Positions 16,884 through 26,247 are shown, numbered from the stretch's first letter. The stretch is 64,000 nt of DNA from RGIG3040 sp964410675 (GCA_964410675.1 CAYPIB010000002.1:20112-84111); one strand, 5' to 3'. Made by a program: numbers and translations. Notes: generated by a model from the letters alone, not told the origin.

Positions 16884-16884
16884 A

Positions 16885-16913
16885 ATTTTATACTCACATA
16901 ATACAAATGTCAA
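16885..16913 (-). promoter_or_regulatory. leuS promoter
   Basis: TTGACA (16908-16913), a 17-base spacer and TAAAAT (16885-16890) on the minus strand. The predicted start near 16878 falls inside the first arm of the terminator-like hairpin, so leuS transcripts would begin within it and form only part of the stem. Confidence 0.75.
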
Positions 16914-16927
16914 CATTTATCAGTTGA

Positions 16928-18574
16928 TTACTTCACTTCCGTCACACTAAGAAGGCCCTCACCGGTCAAATATTGCATAGTAATCGAATCACCAGGAATG
17001 TATTTTACAACATTCAAAACATTTTCATTCGCTATATCAACATCATAAATATCTTTTTTGCCTACAAGGACTACATAAAAATGTGTATTTCCCTCTATGA
17101 CAACCGGTGTGATTGTCTTAATTTTACCGGTAACACTTTCTTTCTCTCCACCTTGCGTCATGACAATTCCATTTGTCGTTAAAAGTGCATTATACTGCTT
17201 TTCACACTCTTTTACAGTATCACCAATTGCTACCCATTGATACTTCTCAATGTTCACCATCGCATACATTTTAACAAGACCGCCCTCATCTTTGAGTGCC
17301 ATAAAATAAGTCGGTTCATTTGAAATATTTAATAACAGCGGGAAGGTTGCCGTATAGCCAAGGTGCTGTACCTGGCCTTGTGCCGATGTCATCGCCGAAT
17401 CCTCGATTGCACCTTCAATTTGATAAAATCTAGTTTCCATTGTCCGCTGATTCATTAATATAAAGCCAACGTTGGACTGGTCCCCATTGACTGAGGTAAC
17501 TCCTGAATATACCCATACATCATCATCAAGGGCAATGTAATTGTATCCATTTGTCGTTTTTAAACAATCCTTTTGTCCAAGTACACTATTAAAGAAACCG
17601 TGCTTATAAAGGCCGGTATAATCATATAGCTGCATTAACAACTCCGCTTGATATACTTTATCAATCCATTGTGGTATTGATCCAATATCATATTTCGTAC
17701 ATTCGCCGGTCTGAGCATTACATGTTACAACACTGCTAACCGTCTCGCCGCCAAATAAGCCAATATTAAATTTTTTAATCGGACAAATCCAGTATGGTGT
17801 CCCCTCATCATCTATTTCAAAAAAGATTTGATCGGCAAAAATAGCAGTCGGGTAATTAAAGCGCAGATGTCTGTATATATTACGGTTAAAATATTCAGAT
17901 TCAGAATATTTGATTGGCTTTTCAAGTTTAATACACTCTGTATCCTGTGTCGCCATATCAATTAAAATGTATGCCGGAATACCTTCTTTTTGATTTGTCA
18001 GCCATTTTACCGGGCTTGCATAGACAAGCGGTGTAACTCTGACCGGTCTGTTCTTATAATTTATTTGTGTATAATCATTGCCAACTTCAAACTGGGATAC
18101 CATTTCCACCATACTTCCCATTTTCCGCTCCCCTAAAAGTGCCGCTGAATCTTTATCCAACAATGGAATAGTATTAAAATCAACTTCTGTAATATCCTGC
18201 GTAAATTCTCTTGTCTCTACATTCATTAAATTTTTATATTTTTTAGCATTAATAAGCGGAGCTCCCAGAATAAGGCCAACAACTAATATAACAACAAGCC
18301 CTCCCAATAACAGATAGCCAAACTTCCAAGGTCCAACCCCATGATTCTTTGAACCAAATGTCTTTTGCAGCCTATAATCCCGTATCAGATTGCCGGTTAT
18401 CGTTATAGATGCAATCAGAATAAGAAAGAAAATCCAACATCCAAGCGAATGTATATTAATTGCCGGTAATGCTAAATAATAGTAAACACCTACTGCAAGC
18501 AATAAAAGCAAAACCGTAAGAATTTTAAAACCGATGCGTCCTTTTTTATTTTTTAATTTCTTTTCCTTAGCCAT
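16928..18574 (-). CDS. Membrane protein of unknown function with large extracytoplasmic domain
   Basis: A 548-residue protein I do not recognise by family. A Lys-rich start is followed by three hydrophobic helices (about residues 16-38, 44-62 and 84-106) and then about 440 residues without further membrane segments. That region looks beta-rich and outward facing (repeated short strands such as NYKNRPVRVTPLVYASPV, many aromatic residues). It contains only a few scattered Cys and no catalytic motif I can name. GGAGGAG precedes the ATG. It lies between an EF-G paralogue and leuS on the same strand but appears to be transcribed separately from leuS. A structural, sensory or scaffold role in the envelope is possible; nothing decides it. 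Confidence 0.8.
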   Translation of the reverse strand: MAKEKKLKNKKGRIGFKILTVLLLLLAVGVYYYLALPAINIHSLGCWIFFLILIASITITGNLIRDYRLQKTFGSKNHGVGPWKFGYLLLGGLVVILVVGLILGAPLINAKKYKNLMNVETREFTQDITEVDFNTIPLLDKDSAALLGERKMGSMVEMVSQFEVGNDYTQINYKNRPVRVTPLVYASPVKWLTNQKEGIPAYILIDMATQDTECIKLEKPIKYSESEYFNRNIYRHLRFNYPTAIFADQIFFEIDDEGTPYWICPIKKFNIGLFGGETVSSVVTCNAQTGECTKYDIGSIPQWIDKVYQAELLMQLYDYTGLYKHGFFNSVLGQKDCLKTTNGYNYIALDDDVWVYSGVTSVNGDQSNVGFILMNQRTMETRFYQIEGAIEDSAMTSAQGQVQHLGYTATFPLLLNISNEPTYFMALKDEGGLVKMYAMVNIEKYQWVAIGDTVKECEKQYNALLTTNGIVMTQGGEKESVTGKIKTITPVVIEGNTHFYVVLVGKKDIYDVDIANENVLNVVKYIPGDSITMQYLTGEGLLSVTEVK

Positions 18575-18623
18575 AATTTTTACTCCTCCAAAAAACCTTG
18601 TTTATACATCGTAAGATAGCAAT

Positions 18624-18664
18624 GCACTATTGTATTATTCAAACAATACAATAGTGCGTTTTTT
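18624..18664 (+). terminator. Terminator-shaped hairpin on the strand opposite its neighbours
   Basis: Perfect 13-base arms (18624-18636 and 18645-18657) around an 8-base loop. A G and six T follow when read on the plus strand, while both flanking genes run on the minus strand. The minus-strand copy has no good T run, so as a terminator it would act on antisense transcription; it may also be a weak minus-strand terminator of the EF-G-like gene. Confidence 0.5.
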
Positions 18665-18688
18665 ACAATTTGTCAAGTAGATTTGTCG

Positions 18689-20779
18689 TTAATCTTCTTC
18701 ATCAGAGCTTAATTTATTTGCTCTTGCTGCCACTTCTTTTTCCTGAATATCGCTTGGTGCCTGCTCATAGCGGGAGAATTCATAAGAGAAATCACCAAAT
18801 CCTCCGGTCATAGAGCGTAGCATTGTACAATATCCATATAATCCAAGCATCGGTATATCAGCTTCAATTACCTGTTTGCCGCCGGCAATCGGATTCATAC
18901 CAAGGACTCTTCCTCTTCTCTTATTTAAATCACCCATAACATCTCCCGTATATTCATCCGGCACAGTAACCTTTACTGATGCAATCGGCTCTAACAGTAC
19001 CGGACCAGCCTCTAAAAATCCTTTTTTAAATGCCATATTTGTTGCTCTTTTAAATGCCATTTCCGAAGAGTCAACATCATGATAGGATCCATCATATAAA
19101 ATACCTTTTATGCCGACAACCGGATATGCTGCTAATGGTCCTTTTAAAACACCTTCCTGTAATCCCTTCTCAACCGCCGGGAAGAAGTTTTTAGGTACGG
19201 CTCCGCCGACAACAACCTGCTCAAATTCATATGGCTTTTCCAAATCACCGGACGGTTCAAATCGCATTTTAACATGACCGTACTGTCCGTGGCCACCCGA
19301 TTGTTTTTTATATTTTGCTTCTACATCAGATTTCTTTTTAATCGTTTCGCGGAATGCCATCTTAGGTTTTGAAAGTTCAATTTCCACCTTATACTCATTT
19401 TGCATCCTGCTTTTTACAACCTCTAAATGCTGATCACCCATTCCGTAAAGTAACATTTGTCCGTTTTCCGAATCGTTTACAGCTTTTAATGTTAAATCTT
19501 CATGCGTCAGCTTTTGAAGTGCCTGTGCAACTTTATCAATATCACTTTTATTCACTACTTTATAGCGCATATATGTATACGGAACCGGAATGTCAATTTT
19601 ACCATACTGAATTGTAGTTGCTTTTGTAGAAAGACTGTTTCCGGTGCGGGCAGCTGTAAGCTTTGCTAAGGCACCAATATCCCCGGCATGAAGTTCTGAA
19701 ACTTCAATCGGTTTATTTCCCTGAAGCACATACAGCTTACCTATTTTCTCCTCAACATCCTTGTCTTTATTATAAATCAAATCATCCGTTTTTATAACAC
19801 CGGAGCATACTTTGATTAAAGAATACTTTCCGATAAATGGATCGACAATTGTTTTAAAAATAAATGCGGATTTTGACTTGGAAAAATCATAATCAGCTTC
19901 ATAAATCTCATTTGTTTTGATATTAATTCCCGCGATTTTACAATTCTCAGGACTCGGCATATATTTGATAATATCATCAAGCAGCGTATAAATACCCTGG
20001 CATAAAATGTTGGAACCCATAGAAATAGGAACAATGGTGCCATCATTTATATTATTTCTAAGTGCTGCTCTTATTTCAGCTTCTGAAAATGTATCACCCG
20101 AAAAATATCGTTCCATTAATTCTTCTGATGTTTCTGCAACTGCCTCCATTAAGGCTTCTCTATATTTTTCAAGGTTTGGCATACTATAATCCGGAATATC
20201 ACTCTCTACTACATCTTTGCCCTCCCATCTGTAACCTGTTTGGCTCACAACATTTATGTATCCGACAAATTTCTCCTTTTCTCTGATAGGAAAATGAAAC
20301 GGTGCTATTTTTTTACCATATAATTCGGTTAAATCCTCGACAACCTGTCTGTAGGAAGCATTATCAACATCCATATCGGTAACAAAAAACATCCTTGGCA
20401 GCTTATGCTTCTCGCACAAATCCCATGCACGTCTCGTACCAACTTCCACACCGGCTTTACCTGATACAACAATAATCGCTGCATCCGCTGCCGCAGCCGC
20501 TTCTGCTACTTCACCGACAAAGTCAAAATAACCCGGAGTGTCTAATAAATTGATTTTGTTATCCTCCCACTCAATAGGAACCATTGTCGTACTGATGGAA
20601 AACTGTCTTTTCTGTTCTTCTTTCCCAAAGTCACTGATAGTATTTTTATCTGTTACTTTTCCCATTCGGGAAGTTAATCCGCCCAGATAAGCCATTGCTT
20701 CCGCAAGACTTGTTTTTCCGCAGCCTCCATGACCTAAAAGCACAATGTTACGAATTTTGTCCGTTGTGTAAACTTTCAT
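18689..20779 (-). CDS. EF-G paralogue (FusA2-like translational GTPase)
   Basis: A 696-residue translation-factor GTPase with the EF-G domain order. The G domain has P-loop GHGGCGKT (16-23), switch residues near STTMVPIEW, and DTPG at 80-83. A domain II beta-barrel and the EF-G domain IV/C-terminal segments follow (HGQYGHVKMRFEP, SYHDVDSSEMAFKRA, GYCTMLRSMTGG). The G4 motif, normally NKxD, reads TDMD at 134-137, so the residues that normally read the guanine base are partly changed. It belongs to the second EF-G group of Firmicutes and is not the housekeeping fusA, which normally sits in the str operon with rpsL, rpsG and tuf. The role of such paralogues is not settled. It has its own promoter, divergent from the aromatic amino acid operon, and an AATGGAGGG ribosome-binding site. 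Confidence 0.88.
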   Translation of the reverse strand: MKVYTTDKIRNIVLLGHGGCGKTSLAEAMAYLGGLTSRMGKVTDKNTISDFGKEEQKRQFSISTTMVPIEWEDNKINLLDTPGYFDFVGEVAEAAAAADAAIIVVSGKAGVEVGTRRAWDLCEKHKLPRMFFVTDMDVDNASYRQVVEDLTELYGKKIAPFHFPIREKEKFVGYINVVSQTGYRWEGKDVVESDIPDYSMPNLEKYREALMEAVAETSEELMERYFSGDTFSEAEIRAALRNNINDGTIVPISMGSNILCQGIYTLLDDIIKYMPSPENCKIAGINIKTNEIYEADYDFSKSKSAFIFKTIVDPFIGKYSLIKVCSGVIKTDDLIYNKDKDVEEKIGKLYVLQGNKPIEVSELHAGDIGALAKLTAARTGNSLSTKATTIQYGKIDIPVPYTYMRYKVVNKSDIDKVAQALQKLTHEDLTLKAVNDSENGQMLLYGMGDQHLEVVKSRMQNEYKVEIELSKPKMAFRETIKKKSDVEAKYKKQSGGHGQYGHVKMRFEPSGDLEKPYEFEQVVVGGAVPKNFFPAVEKGLQEGVLKGPLAAYPVVGIKGILYDGSYHDVDSSEMAFKRATNMAFKKGFLEAGPVLLEPIASVKVTVPDEYTGDVMGDLNKRRGRVLGMNPIAGGKQVIEADIPMLGLYGYCTMLRSMTGGFGDFSYEFSRYEQAPSDIQEKEVAARANKLSSDEED

Positions 20780-20863
20780 ATGATGCCCTCCATTTATTTA
20801 AATTTTGGATATTTTGCCCCGCATTCGAAAATAATGAATTTACATTAGCAATCCCATACGGCT

Positions 20864-20892
20864 ATTTTACTAAATTTTCAAACTATTATCAA
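20864..20892 (-). promoter_or_regulatory. Promoter of the EF-G paralogue gene
   Basis: TTGATA (20887-20892), a 17-base spacer and TAAAAT (20864-20869) on the minus strand, about 85 bases before the ATG. Confidence 0.65.
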
Positions 20893-20961
20893 TGTTTTTT
20901 GTTATATTCAACAAATTTTCTTTATTTATTTAACATTCAATCACGTTGAAGTGGTAAAGTG

Positions 20962-20990
20962 TTGACATTTTATATTGTACGAGTTACAAT
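20962..20990 (+). promoter_or_regulatory. Promoter of the DAHP synthase-tyrA-aroA operon
   Basis: TTGACA (20962-20967), exactly 17 bases, then TACAAT (20985-20990) on the plus strand. A transcript would have a leader of about 43 bases, too short for a T-box or a trp-type attenuator. Confidence 0.85.
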
Positions 20991-21039
20991 GTTTTTGCGC
21001 TAAATAGTGCATTAATTTCAAAAGAAAGAGGAATTTAAT

Positions 21040-22053
21040 ATGATTATTGTAATGAAACCATGCGCTGCCGATGCCAGTGTAAAAAACGTTCTGCAATATG
21101 TGGAAGGCTTCGGATTGCAGACTCATCTCTCTAAAGGTGAAGAAACTACCATTATTGGTATTGTTGGTGATAAAGCAAAACTGCCAAGTGAAAATCTGGC
21201 AAGTTTTAAGGACGTTGAAAAAATTGTTCCGATTACAGAAAGCTATAAGCTTTCTAATTTAAAATTTCATCCAAGTCCTACTACTGTTACTGCCGGAAAT
21301 ACGCAAATTGGGCCTGACACATTATCAATCATGGCCGGTCCATGTGCCGTGGAAACCGAAGAGCAGCTTATGCTGATTGCCAGAGAAGTAAAAAAAGCCG
21401 GAGCTAATATTTTAAGAGGCGGTGCATATAAGCCTCGTACTTCTCCTTATTCCTTTCAAGGGCTCGAAGAGGACGGCTTAAAGTATATGCAGACAGCAAA
21501 GGCTGAAACAGGTCTTACTACTATTTGTGAAGTCGTAAGCCATGATGCCATTGAAGCTGCGTTTAAATATGTAGATATGATCCAAATCGGTGCCAGAAAT
21601 ATGCAGAACTTTGTACTTTTAAAGGAAGCCGGCCAATCTAAAATGCCTGTCTTACTAAAAAGAGGCCTGTGTGCTACCATTGATGAATGGTTAAATGCGG
21701 CAGAATACATTATTGCCGAAGGAAATCCAAACGTAATTCTCTGTGAAAGAGGCATTCGTTCTTATGAGACTGCAACAAGAAATACACTTGACCTAAGTGC
21801 CGTTCCGGTACTGCGTTCAAAAACTCATCTGCCTATTATTGTTGATCCTTCTCACTCTACGGGACACTATAAATACGTTGCTCCGATGGCAAAGGCGGCT
21901 GTTGCATGCGGTTGTGACGGGCTGATGATTGAAGTACATAATGATCCGGCTAACGCACTTTCTGACGGACCACAATCTCTGACATTTAAGAAATTTGATA
22001 AACTGACAAACGAACTTCGCCCCTTTGCAAACTTAGTGGGACGTAAATTTTAA
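21040..22053 (+). CDS. aroF: 3-deoxy-7-phosphoheptulonate (DAHP) synthase
   Basis: A 337-residue enzyme of the type I-beta DAHP synthase group. It condenses phosphoenolpyruvate with erythrose 4-phosphate in the first step of the shikimate pathway. Residues 1-70 form the ferredoxin-like regulatory domain seen in Thermotoga-type enzymes, which usually confers feedback inhibition by Tyr or Phe. The catalytic barrel follows with MAGPCAVE, LRGGAYKPRTSPYSFQG, QIGARNMQNF, LKRGL and PIIVDPSHSTGH, all hallmark segments. AGAGGA lies before the ATG. It is the first gene of a three-gene operon with tyrA (35 bases downstream) and aroA, so the operon makes shikimate precursors and tyrosine. The symbol aroF is used here in the Firmicutes sense. 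Confidence 0.95.
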   Translation: MIIVMKPCAADASVKNVLQYVEGFGLQTHLSKGEETTIIGIVGDKAKLPSENLASFKDVEKIVPITESYKLSNLKFHPSPTTVTAGNTQIGPDTLSIMAGPCAVETEEQLMLIAREVKKAGANILRGGAYKPRTSPYSFQGLEEDGLKYMQTAKAETGLTTICEVVSHDAIEAAFKYVDMIQIGARNMQNFVLLKEAGQSKMPVLLKRGLCATIDEWLNAAEYIIAEGNPNVILCERGIRSYETATRNTLDLSAVPVLRSKTHLPIIVDPSHSTGHYKYVAPMAKAAVACGCDGLMIEVHNDPANALSDGPQSLTFKKFDKLTNELRPFANLVGRKF

Positions 22054-22088
22054 TTGACCTATTCTAATGCACAATTGAGGAAAATAAA

Positions 22089-23204
22089 ATGAATTCAATC
22101 ACCTGTGGTTTTATCGGCCTTGGTTTAATTGGCGGTTCAATTGCCAAGGCTTTAAAAAAAGTAAACTCCGCCACCAAGATCATTGCATATGATATTGATA
22201 AAAATGCCCTAAACCTTGCCCTTTTCGAAGGTATCATCAATGAAGCGTATGAACACTTAGGCGAAGAATTTAGCAGCTGTGACTTTCTATTTTTATGTGC
22301 CCCAGTATCTAAAAATGATGAAAATCTAAAACTTATTAAAAAATATTTAAAAGAGGATTGTATTCTCACTGATGTCGGCAGCGTAAAAAGCACAATTCAT
22401 GAAGCCATTGCAGCCGAAGGATTAGAGCATTGTTTTATTGGCGGACACCCGATGGCAGGCAGTGAAAAAACCGGATACTCAAACTCCAGTCCGCTGCTTC
22501 TTGAAAATGCTTATTATATTATAACACCAACTGCTTTAACCGCCTCAGAGAAGGTGTTGATTTTCAAAGATTTAGTTGCCGCTTTTGGTGCAATACCGCT
22601 AATACTTGATTATCAAGAGCATGATTATATTACTGCTGCTGTCAGTCATCTTCCACATGTGATTGCTGCCAGTCTTGTAAACCTAGTGCATGACTCTGAC
22701 AATAAAGACGGTCTTATGAAATTAATTGCTGCCGGAGGATTTAAAGATATTACAAGAATTGCCTCTTCCTCTCCGACCATGTGGCAGCATATTTGTCTTA
22801 CTAATACAAAAAACATCATGAAGCTGTTAAATGATTATATGCATTCGCTTTCAGACATTGAAAAACTTTTGGAAAAAAGTATCTCTACTGCAGGCTCCAG
22901 TCAAAATCAAATCTATGATTTATTTGACCGTGCCAAAAATTACCGGGATTCCTTTCAAGACATGTCAAGCGGCCCGATTAAAAAGAGTTACTATATTCAT
23001 CTTGAAGTACCGGATGAAAGCGGAAGTATTGCAAAAACAGCGGTCATTCTAGCTGATGCATCAATAAATATAAAAAACATCGGTATCCTCCACAGTCGGG
23101 AATTTGAAGAAGGTGCCCTGAAAATAGAGTTTTATGAAGAACACTCAAAGGATTCTGCGATTCAATTATTAAAGCAGCATGACTATAAAATATATACTGT
23201 CTAA
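22089..23204 (+). CDS. tyrA: Prephenate dehydrogenase with ACT domain
   Basis: A 371-residue enzyme that oxidatively decarboxylates prephenate to 4-hydroxyphenylpyruvate on the way to tyrosine. The N-terminus is a nucleotide-binding fold with GLGLIGGSIAKAL. The catalytic region contains CAPVSKN, TDVGSVKS, GGHPMAGSEKTGY and SHLPHVIA. A C-terminal ACT domain (about residues 298-371, starting SYYIHLEVPDESGSIAK) is expected to bind an amino acid, probably tyrosine, for feedback control. It follows the DAHP synthase gene by 35 bases with a GAGG site upstream, and aroA follows 10 bases later. Confidence 0.95.
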   Translation: MNSITCGFIGLGLIGGSIAKALKKVNSATKIIAYDIDKNALNLALFEGIINEAYEHLGEEFSSCDFLFLCAPVSKNDENLKLIKKYLKEDCILTDVGSVKSTIHEAIAAEGLEHCFIGGHPMAGSEKTGYSNSSPLLLENAYYIITPTALTASEKVLIFKDLVAAFGAIPLILDYQEHDYITAAVSHLPHVIAASLVNLVHDSDNKDGLMKLIAAGGFKDITRIASSSPTMWQHICLTNTKNIMKLLNDYMHSLSDIEKLLEKSISTAGSSQNQIYDLFDRAKNYRDSFQDMSSGPIKKSYYIHLEVPDESGSIAKTAVILADASINIKNIGILHSREFEEGALKIEFYEEHSKDSAIQLLKQHDYKIYTV

Positions 23205-23214
23205 GGAGGAACAT

Positions 23215-24489
23215 ATGAAATTAAAGAAAGTTTCTAAATTAAACGGTGTTGTAACCGTACCTGGCGACAAGTCTGTTTCCCACCGAGCCGTTATGTTTGG
23301 TTCTATTTCAGAAGGATTAACAGAGGTGACTAATTTTTTACAGGGCGCCGATTGCCTTGCTACTATTTCCTGCTTCAAACAGATGGGTATTAAAATAGAA
23401 AATACCGATAAACATATTTATATACACGGGAAAGGATTGCATGGGCTTACCGCACCAAAAAGCGTCCTTGACATAGGCAACAGCGGAACTTCAATCCGAT
23501 TGATCTCCGGTTTATTAAGTGCTCAAAATTTTAATGTTACACTCACGGGCGATGCTTCCATACAAACCCGCCCGATGAAGAGAATCATAGAACCTTTAAG
23601 TCTAATGGGCGCGTCAATTTACAGTCAAAATAACAATGGCTGTGCTCCTCTTTCTATAACCGGAAAAGCCTTAAAGGGTATTCACTATACTTCAAAAGTA
23701 GCTTCCGCACAAGTAAAATCGGCAATTTTACTTGCCGGTCTCTATGCTGACAGCCCCACTTATGTAACCGAGCCTTATATCAGCCGTAACCACACGGAGA
23801 TCATGTTAAAATATCTTGGCGCACACATTACAACTTCGGATACAACTGTTTCGATCTTGCCAAATCCCATTTTAAAAGGCAAAAAAATTAAAGTTCCCGG
23901 TGACATTTCTTCTGCCGCCTATTTTATCGCTGCAGGCCTTATTGTTCCAAACAGTGAACTGCTTATAAAAAATGTCGGCATTAATCCTACAAGAAACGGT
24001 ATTTTACAAGTTGCCAAAAATATGGGCGGCAATATTACATTGCTAAACGAAAATTACGATGATGGTGAAGCAACAGCCGATATCCTAGTGAAATCAAGTG
24101 ATCTTCATGGTACAACAATCAGCGGCAGTCTCATTCCCACTTTAATCGATGAAATACCGATTATTGCAGTAATGGCGGCATACGCAGGCGGCACTACAGT
24201 GATTAAAGATGCTGCCGAATTAAAGGTAAAAGAATCAAACCGGATTGATGTCATGGTTTCAAATCTTTCTGCAATGGGATGTGATATAAGCGGCACTGAT
24301 GATGGGATGATTATTGAAGGCGGCAAACAATTGACCGGTGCAGTCATAGACTCTGTGGCAGACCACCGAATTGCCATGAGCTTTGCTATCGCCGCCTTAC
24401 AGGCAGATGGAATTACGGAACTATTAGGCAGCGACTCTGTCAATGTTTCCTATCCCGGCTTTTTTGATGACTTAGAAAACTTACATTAA
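23215..24489 (+). CDS. aroA: 5-enolpyruvylshikimate-3-phosphate synthase
   Basis: A 424-residue enzyme that transfers the enolpyruvyl group of phosphoenolpyruvate to shikimate 3-phosphate. The family signatures are complete: PGDKSVSHRAVMFG near the N-terminus, LDIGNSGTSIRL, GDASIQTRPMKRI, then SAQVKSAILLAGL, and late segments ELKVKESNRID and DHRIAMSFAIAAL. I chose the ATG at 23215, which has AAGGAGG at the right distance. A longer reading frame starts 12 codons earlier but lies inside tyrA and lacks a site. It is the last gene of the operon, followed by a strong terminator. Confidence 0.96.
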   Translation: MKLKKVSKLNGVVTVPGDKSVSHRAVMFGSISEGLTEVTNFLQGADCLATISCFKQMGIKIENTDKHIYIHGKGLHGLTAPKSVLDIGNSGTSIRLISGLLSAQNFNVTLTGDASIQTRPMKRIIEPLSLMGASIYSQNNNGCAPLSITGKALKGIHYTSKVASAQVKSAILLAGLYADSPTYVTEPYISRNHTEIMLKYLGAHITTSDTTVSILPNPILKGKKIKVPGDISSAAYFIAAGLIVPNSELLIKNVGINPTRNGILQVAKNMGGNITLLNENYDDGEATADILVKSSDLHGTTISGSLIPTLIDEIPIIAVMAAYAGGTTVIKDAAELKVKESNRIDVMVSNLSAMGCDISGTDDGMIIEGGKQLTGAVIDSVADHRIAMSFAIAALQADGITELLGSDSVNVSYPGFFDDLENLH

Positions 24490-24491
24490 GA

Positions 24492-24537
24492 AAAGCGTGT
24501 TTTACTGTTTATTAGCAGCAAAACACGCTTTTTCTTT
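24492..24537. terminator. Bidirectional terminator after aroA
   Basis: Arms AAAGCGTGTTTT (24492-24503) and AAAACACGCTTT (24520-24531) with T-rich sequence on the plus side. It can also serve the converging chemoreceptor gene. Confidence 0.8.
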
Positions 24538-24546
24538 TATTTATTT

Positions 24547-26079
24547 TTAAGCTCCAACCAATGCTTCCAATTCACTGATCATAATATTAAGTATATCTAC
24601 TTGATCTGCAATTTTATTCGTTTCATCCACATTGTTCTGTACCATGTCCGTAATATTGGCAAACTCTCTGTTTTCCTTATTAATATTAATTGATATTTCT
24701 TCATTAATCGTTAATGTTTGTCCGATGACAGAATTTTGATTTTTTTGCAGCTGTGCTGCCCCTTGAATGGTTTGTGAGGATTCCCGCAGCAAATCAATCA
24801 TTGTCCTAACACCTTCAACCGTTTCCATTAATACTCTATTCTGCTCCGTCAGCTCGTTCGAGTTTTCTTGAATAAATCTAACAACCTCATTCGCCCCATT
24901 TTGTATTTTATTAACAACTTCATTGACACTTTCTAAAGATTCTCTTGTACTGTCCGCTAGTTTTCCGACTTCTTGGGCAACAACGGCAAAGCCTTTTCCT
25001 GTTTCGCCGGCTCTGGCCGCTTCTATGGAAGCATTCAGCGCCAATAGATTCGTGGATTCCGCGATTTCATTAATAATATTTAAGGTGCTTTCAATTTCAT
25101 TCACTTCATTTAATAGTTTTTCTGTTACCGCCTGCGTATTTAAATTAGAGCTTTCAACCTTCTCACTAATCGTTACCAATTCATTTAAAGCATTTTCATT
25201 CGTAGCAGAAATATTGGAAAGATTTTGGGAAATATCATTTACATTTACCATCTTGTCGGCAACTTCCTTACTGCTTTGTTCTAATTCAAATAAATTTTCC
25301 TTACTTATACTCGACTTATCTACCATATGTATATTGCTTTCTAAAAGCTGCTGGCTAATTGCCGAAAGCTCTTCTGATGATGCACTTTGATTTTGAGTGG
25401 AATCTAAAAGTAAATTGCTGGCATTGCCTAATTTACCTGATAAATCAGCAACTTTGTCTAAAACTAATTTAACCCGGTTATTGTTTTCCTCCAGCTCACT
25501 TTTTTTAGCATTCACTAAATATCTTTCGGCAAAAAAAGCCACCAGATATATGCTTGCCATAGATAAAACCACACATACAATTCTAATTACCACCTCAGGG
25601 ATAAATATATCATCCTGTATCGGCAGTGTACTCTTTAACATAATCCAAGCAATTCCCTGCGAAATAACAATTTCTGAAAGAGCAATTAAAACCATTTTAC
25701 TGTCAAAGAAGAAGGCCGTCAAAATAACAAAGAAAAATGCATAACCCCAAAAGTCTCTGGAGGGAATTAAATACAAGATAAAATTATATTGAATCACTAC
25801 AACAAGTAATATAAAAATTTTACCTCCTTTTAGCATATTAGGCAAAACCCTATTGTCCTTGATTCCTTTTTTTACAAAAAATAAGCCAATACTAAAATAT
25901 AAAATACATGTAGACACAAAAATAAGCAGTGCCGGCCAAGCAACGGTTTTATAAAAACCCATCAGCTTTAATGCTGAAAATAAAGTTCCGGCACATAAAC
26001 ACGCTCCGGTAATAATAAGCATGACAAAGCGAAAGACGTTGGTTGTATATTCCTCTATAACTGTCGTTTTTTCATTCAT
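24547..26079 (-). CDS. Methyl-accepting chemotaxis protein with polytopic membrane domain
   Basis: A 510-residue chemoreceptor. The N-terminal 190 residues contain about six hydrophobic helices with short loops instead of the usual two helices around an extracellular sensor domain. It may therefore sense something in or at the membrane. After residue 190 comes a long coiled-coil signalling domain whose tip matches the MCP consensus: INEIAESTNLLALNASIEAA followed by RAGETGKGFAVVAQEVGKLA. The tip interacts with CheA and CheW, which are not encoded in this window, though CheR and a PilZ protein are. The ATG at 26079 has AAGGGGG about 8 bases upstream; a reading frame 15 codons longer starts in a poorer context. 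The ligand is unknown. Confidence 0.9.
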   Translation of the reverse strand: MNEKTTVIEEYTTNVFRFVMLIITGACLCAGTLFSALKLMGFYKTVAWPALLIFVSTCILYFSIGLFFVKKGIKDNRVLPNMLKGGKIFILLVVVIQYNFILYLIPSRDFWGYAFFFVILTAFFFDSKMVLIALSEIVISQGIAWIMLKSTLPIQDDIFIPEVVIRIVCVVLSMASIYLVAFFAERYLVNAKKSELEENNNRVKLVLDKVADLSGKLGNASNLLLDSTQNQSASSEELSAISQQLLESNIHMVDKSSISKENLFELEQSSKEVADKMVNVNDISQNLSNISATNENALNELVTISEKVESSNLNTQAVTEKLLNEVNEIESTLNIINEIAESTNLLALNASIEAARAGETGKGFAVVAQEVGKLADSTRESLESVNEVVNKIQNGANEVVRFIQENSNELTEQNRVLMETVEGVRTMIDLLRESSQTIQGAAQLQKNQNSVIGQTLTINEEISININKENREFANITDMVQNNVDETNKIADQVDILNIMISELEALVGA

Positions 26080-26247
26080 ATATTGTTCCCCCTTAGAGTT
26101 AGAATAATAACTATATTCTATCATATTCTCTAAAAAAAATCATTAATAACTGCAATATTTGTCATTAATTACATAAAAAAGCCAATAAATAATAAACATG
26201 ATCACTTAGTACTATCTTCTCAATTGAAACCTTCATATTGTCTCCTG

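Noticed and set aside
16819..16927. T-box leader expected for leuS.
   Set aside because: Only 110 bases separate leuS from the gene upstream, no GGTGG-ACCGCG core exists, and the promoter lies within the hairpin.
24923..25744. Two open frames on the plus strand opposite the chemoreceptor gene.
   Set aside because: They mirror the regular coiled-coil coding pattern of the real gene, lack ribosome-binding sites and resemble no protein.
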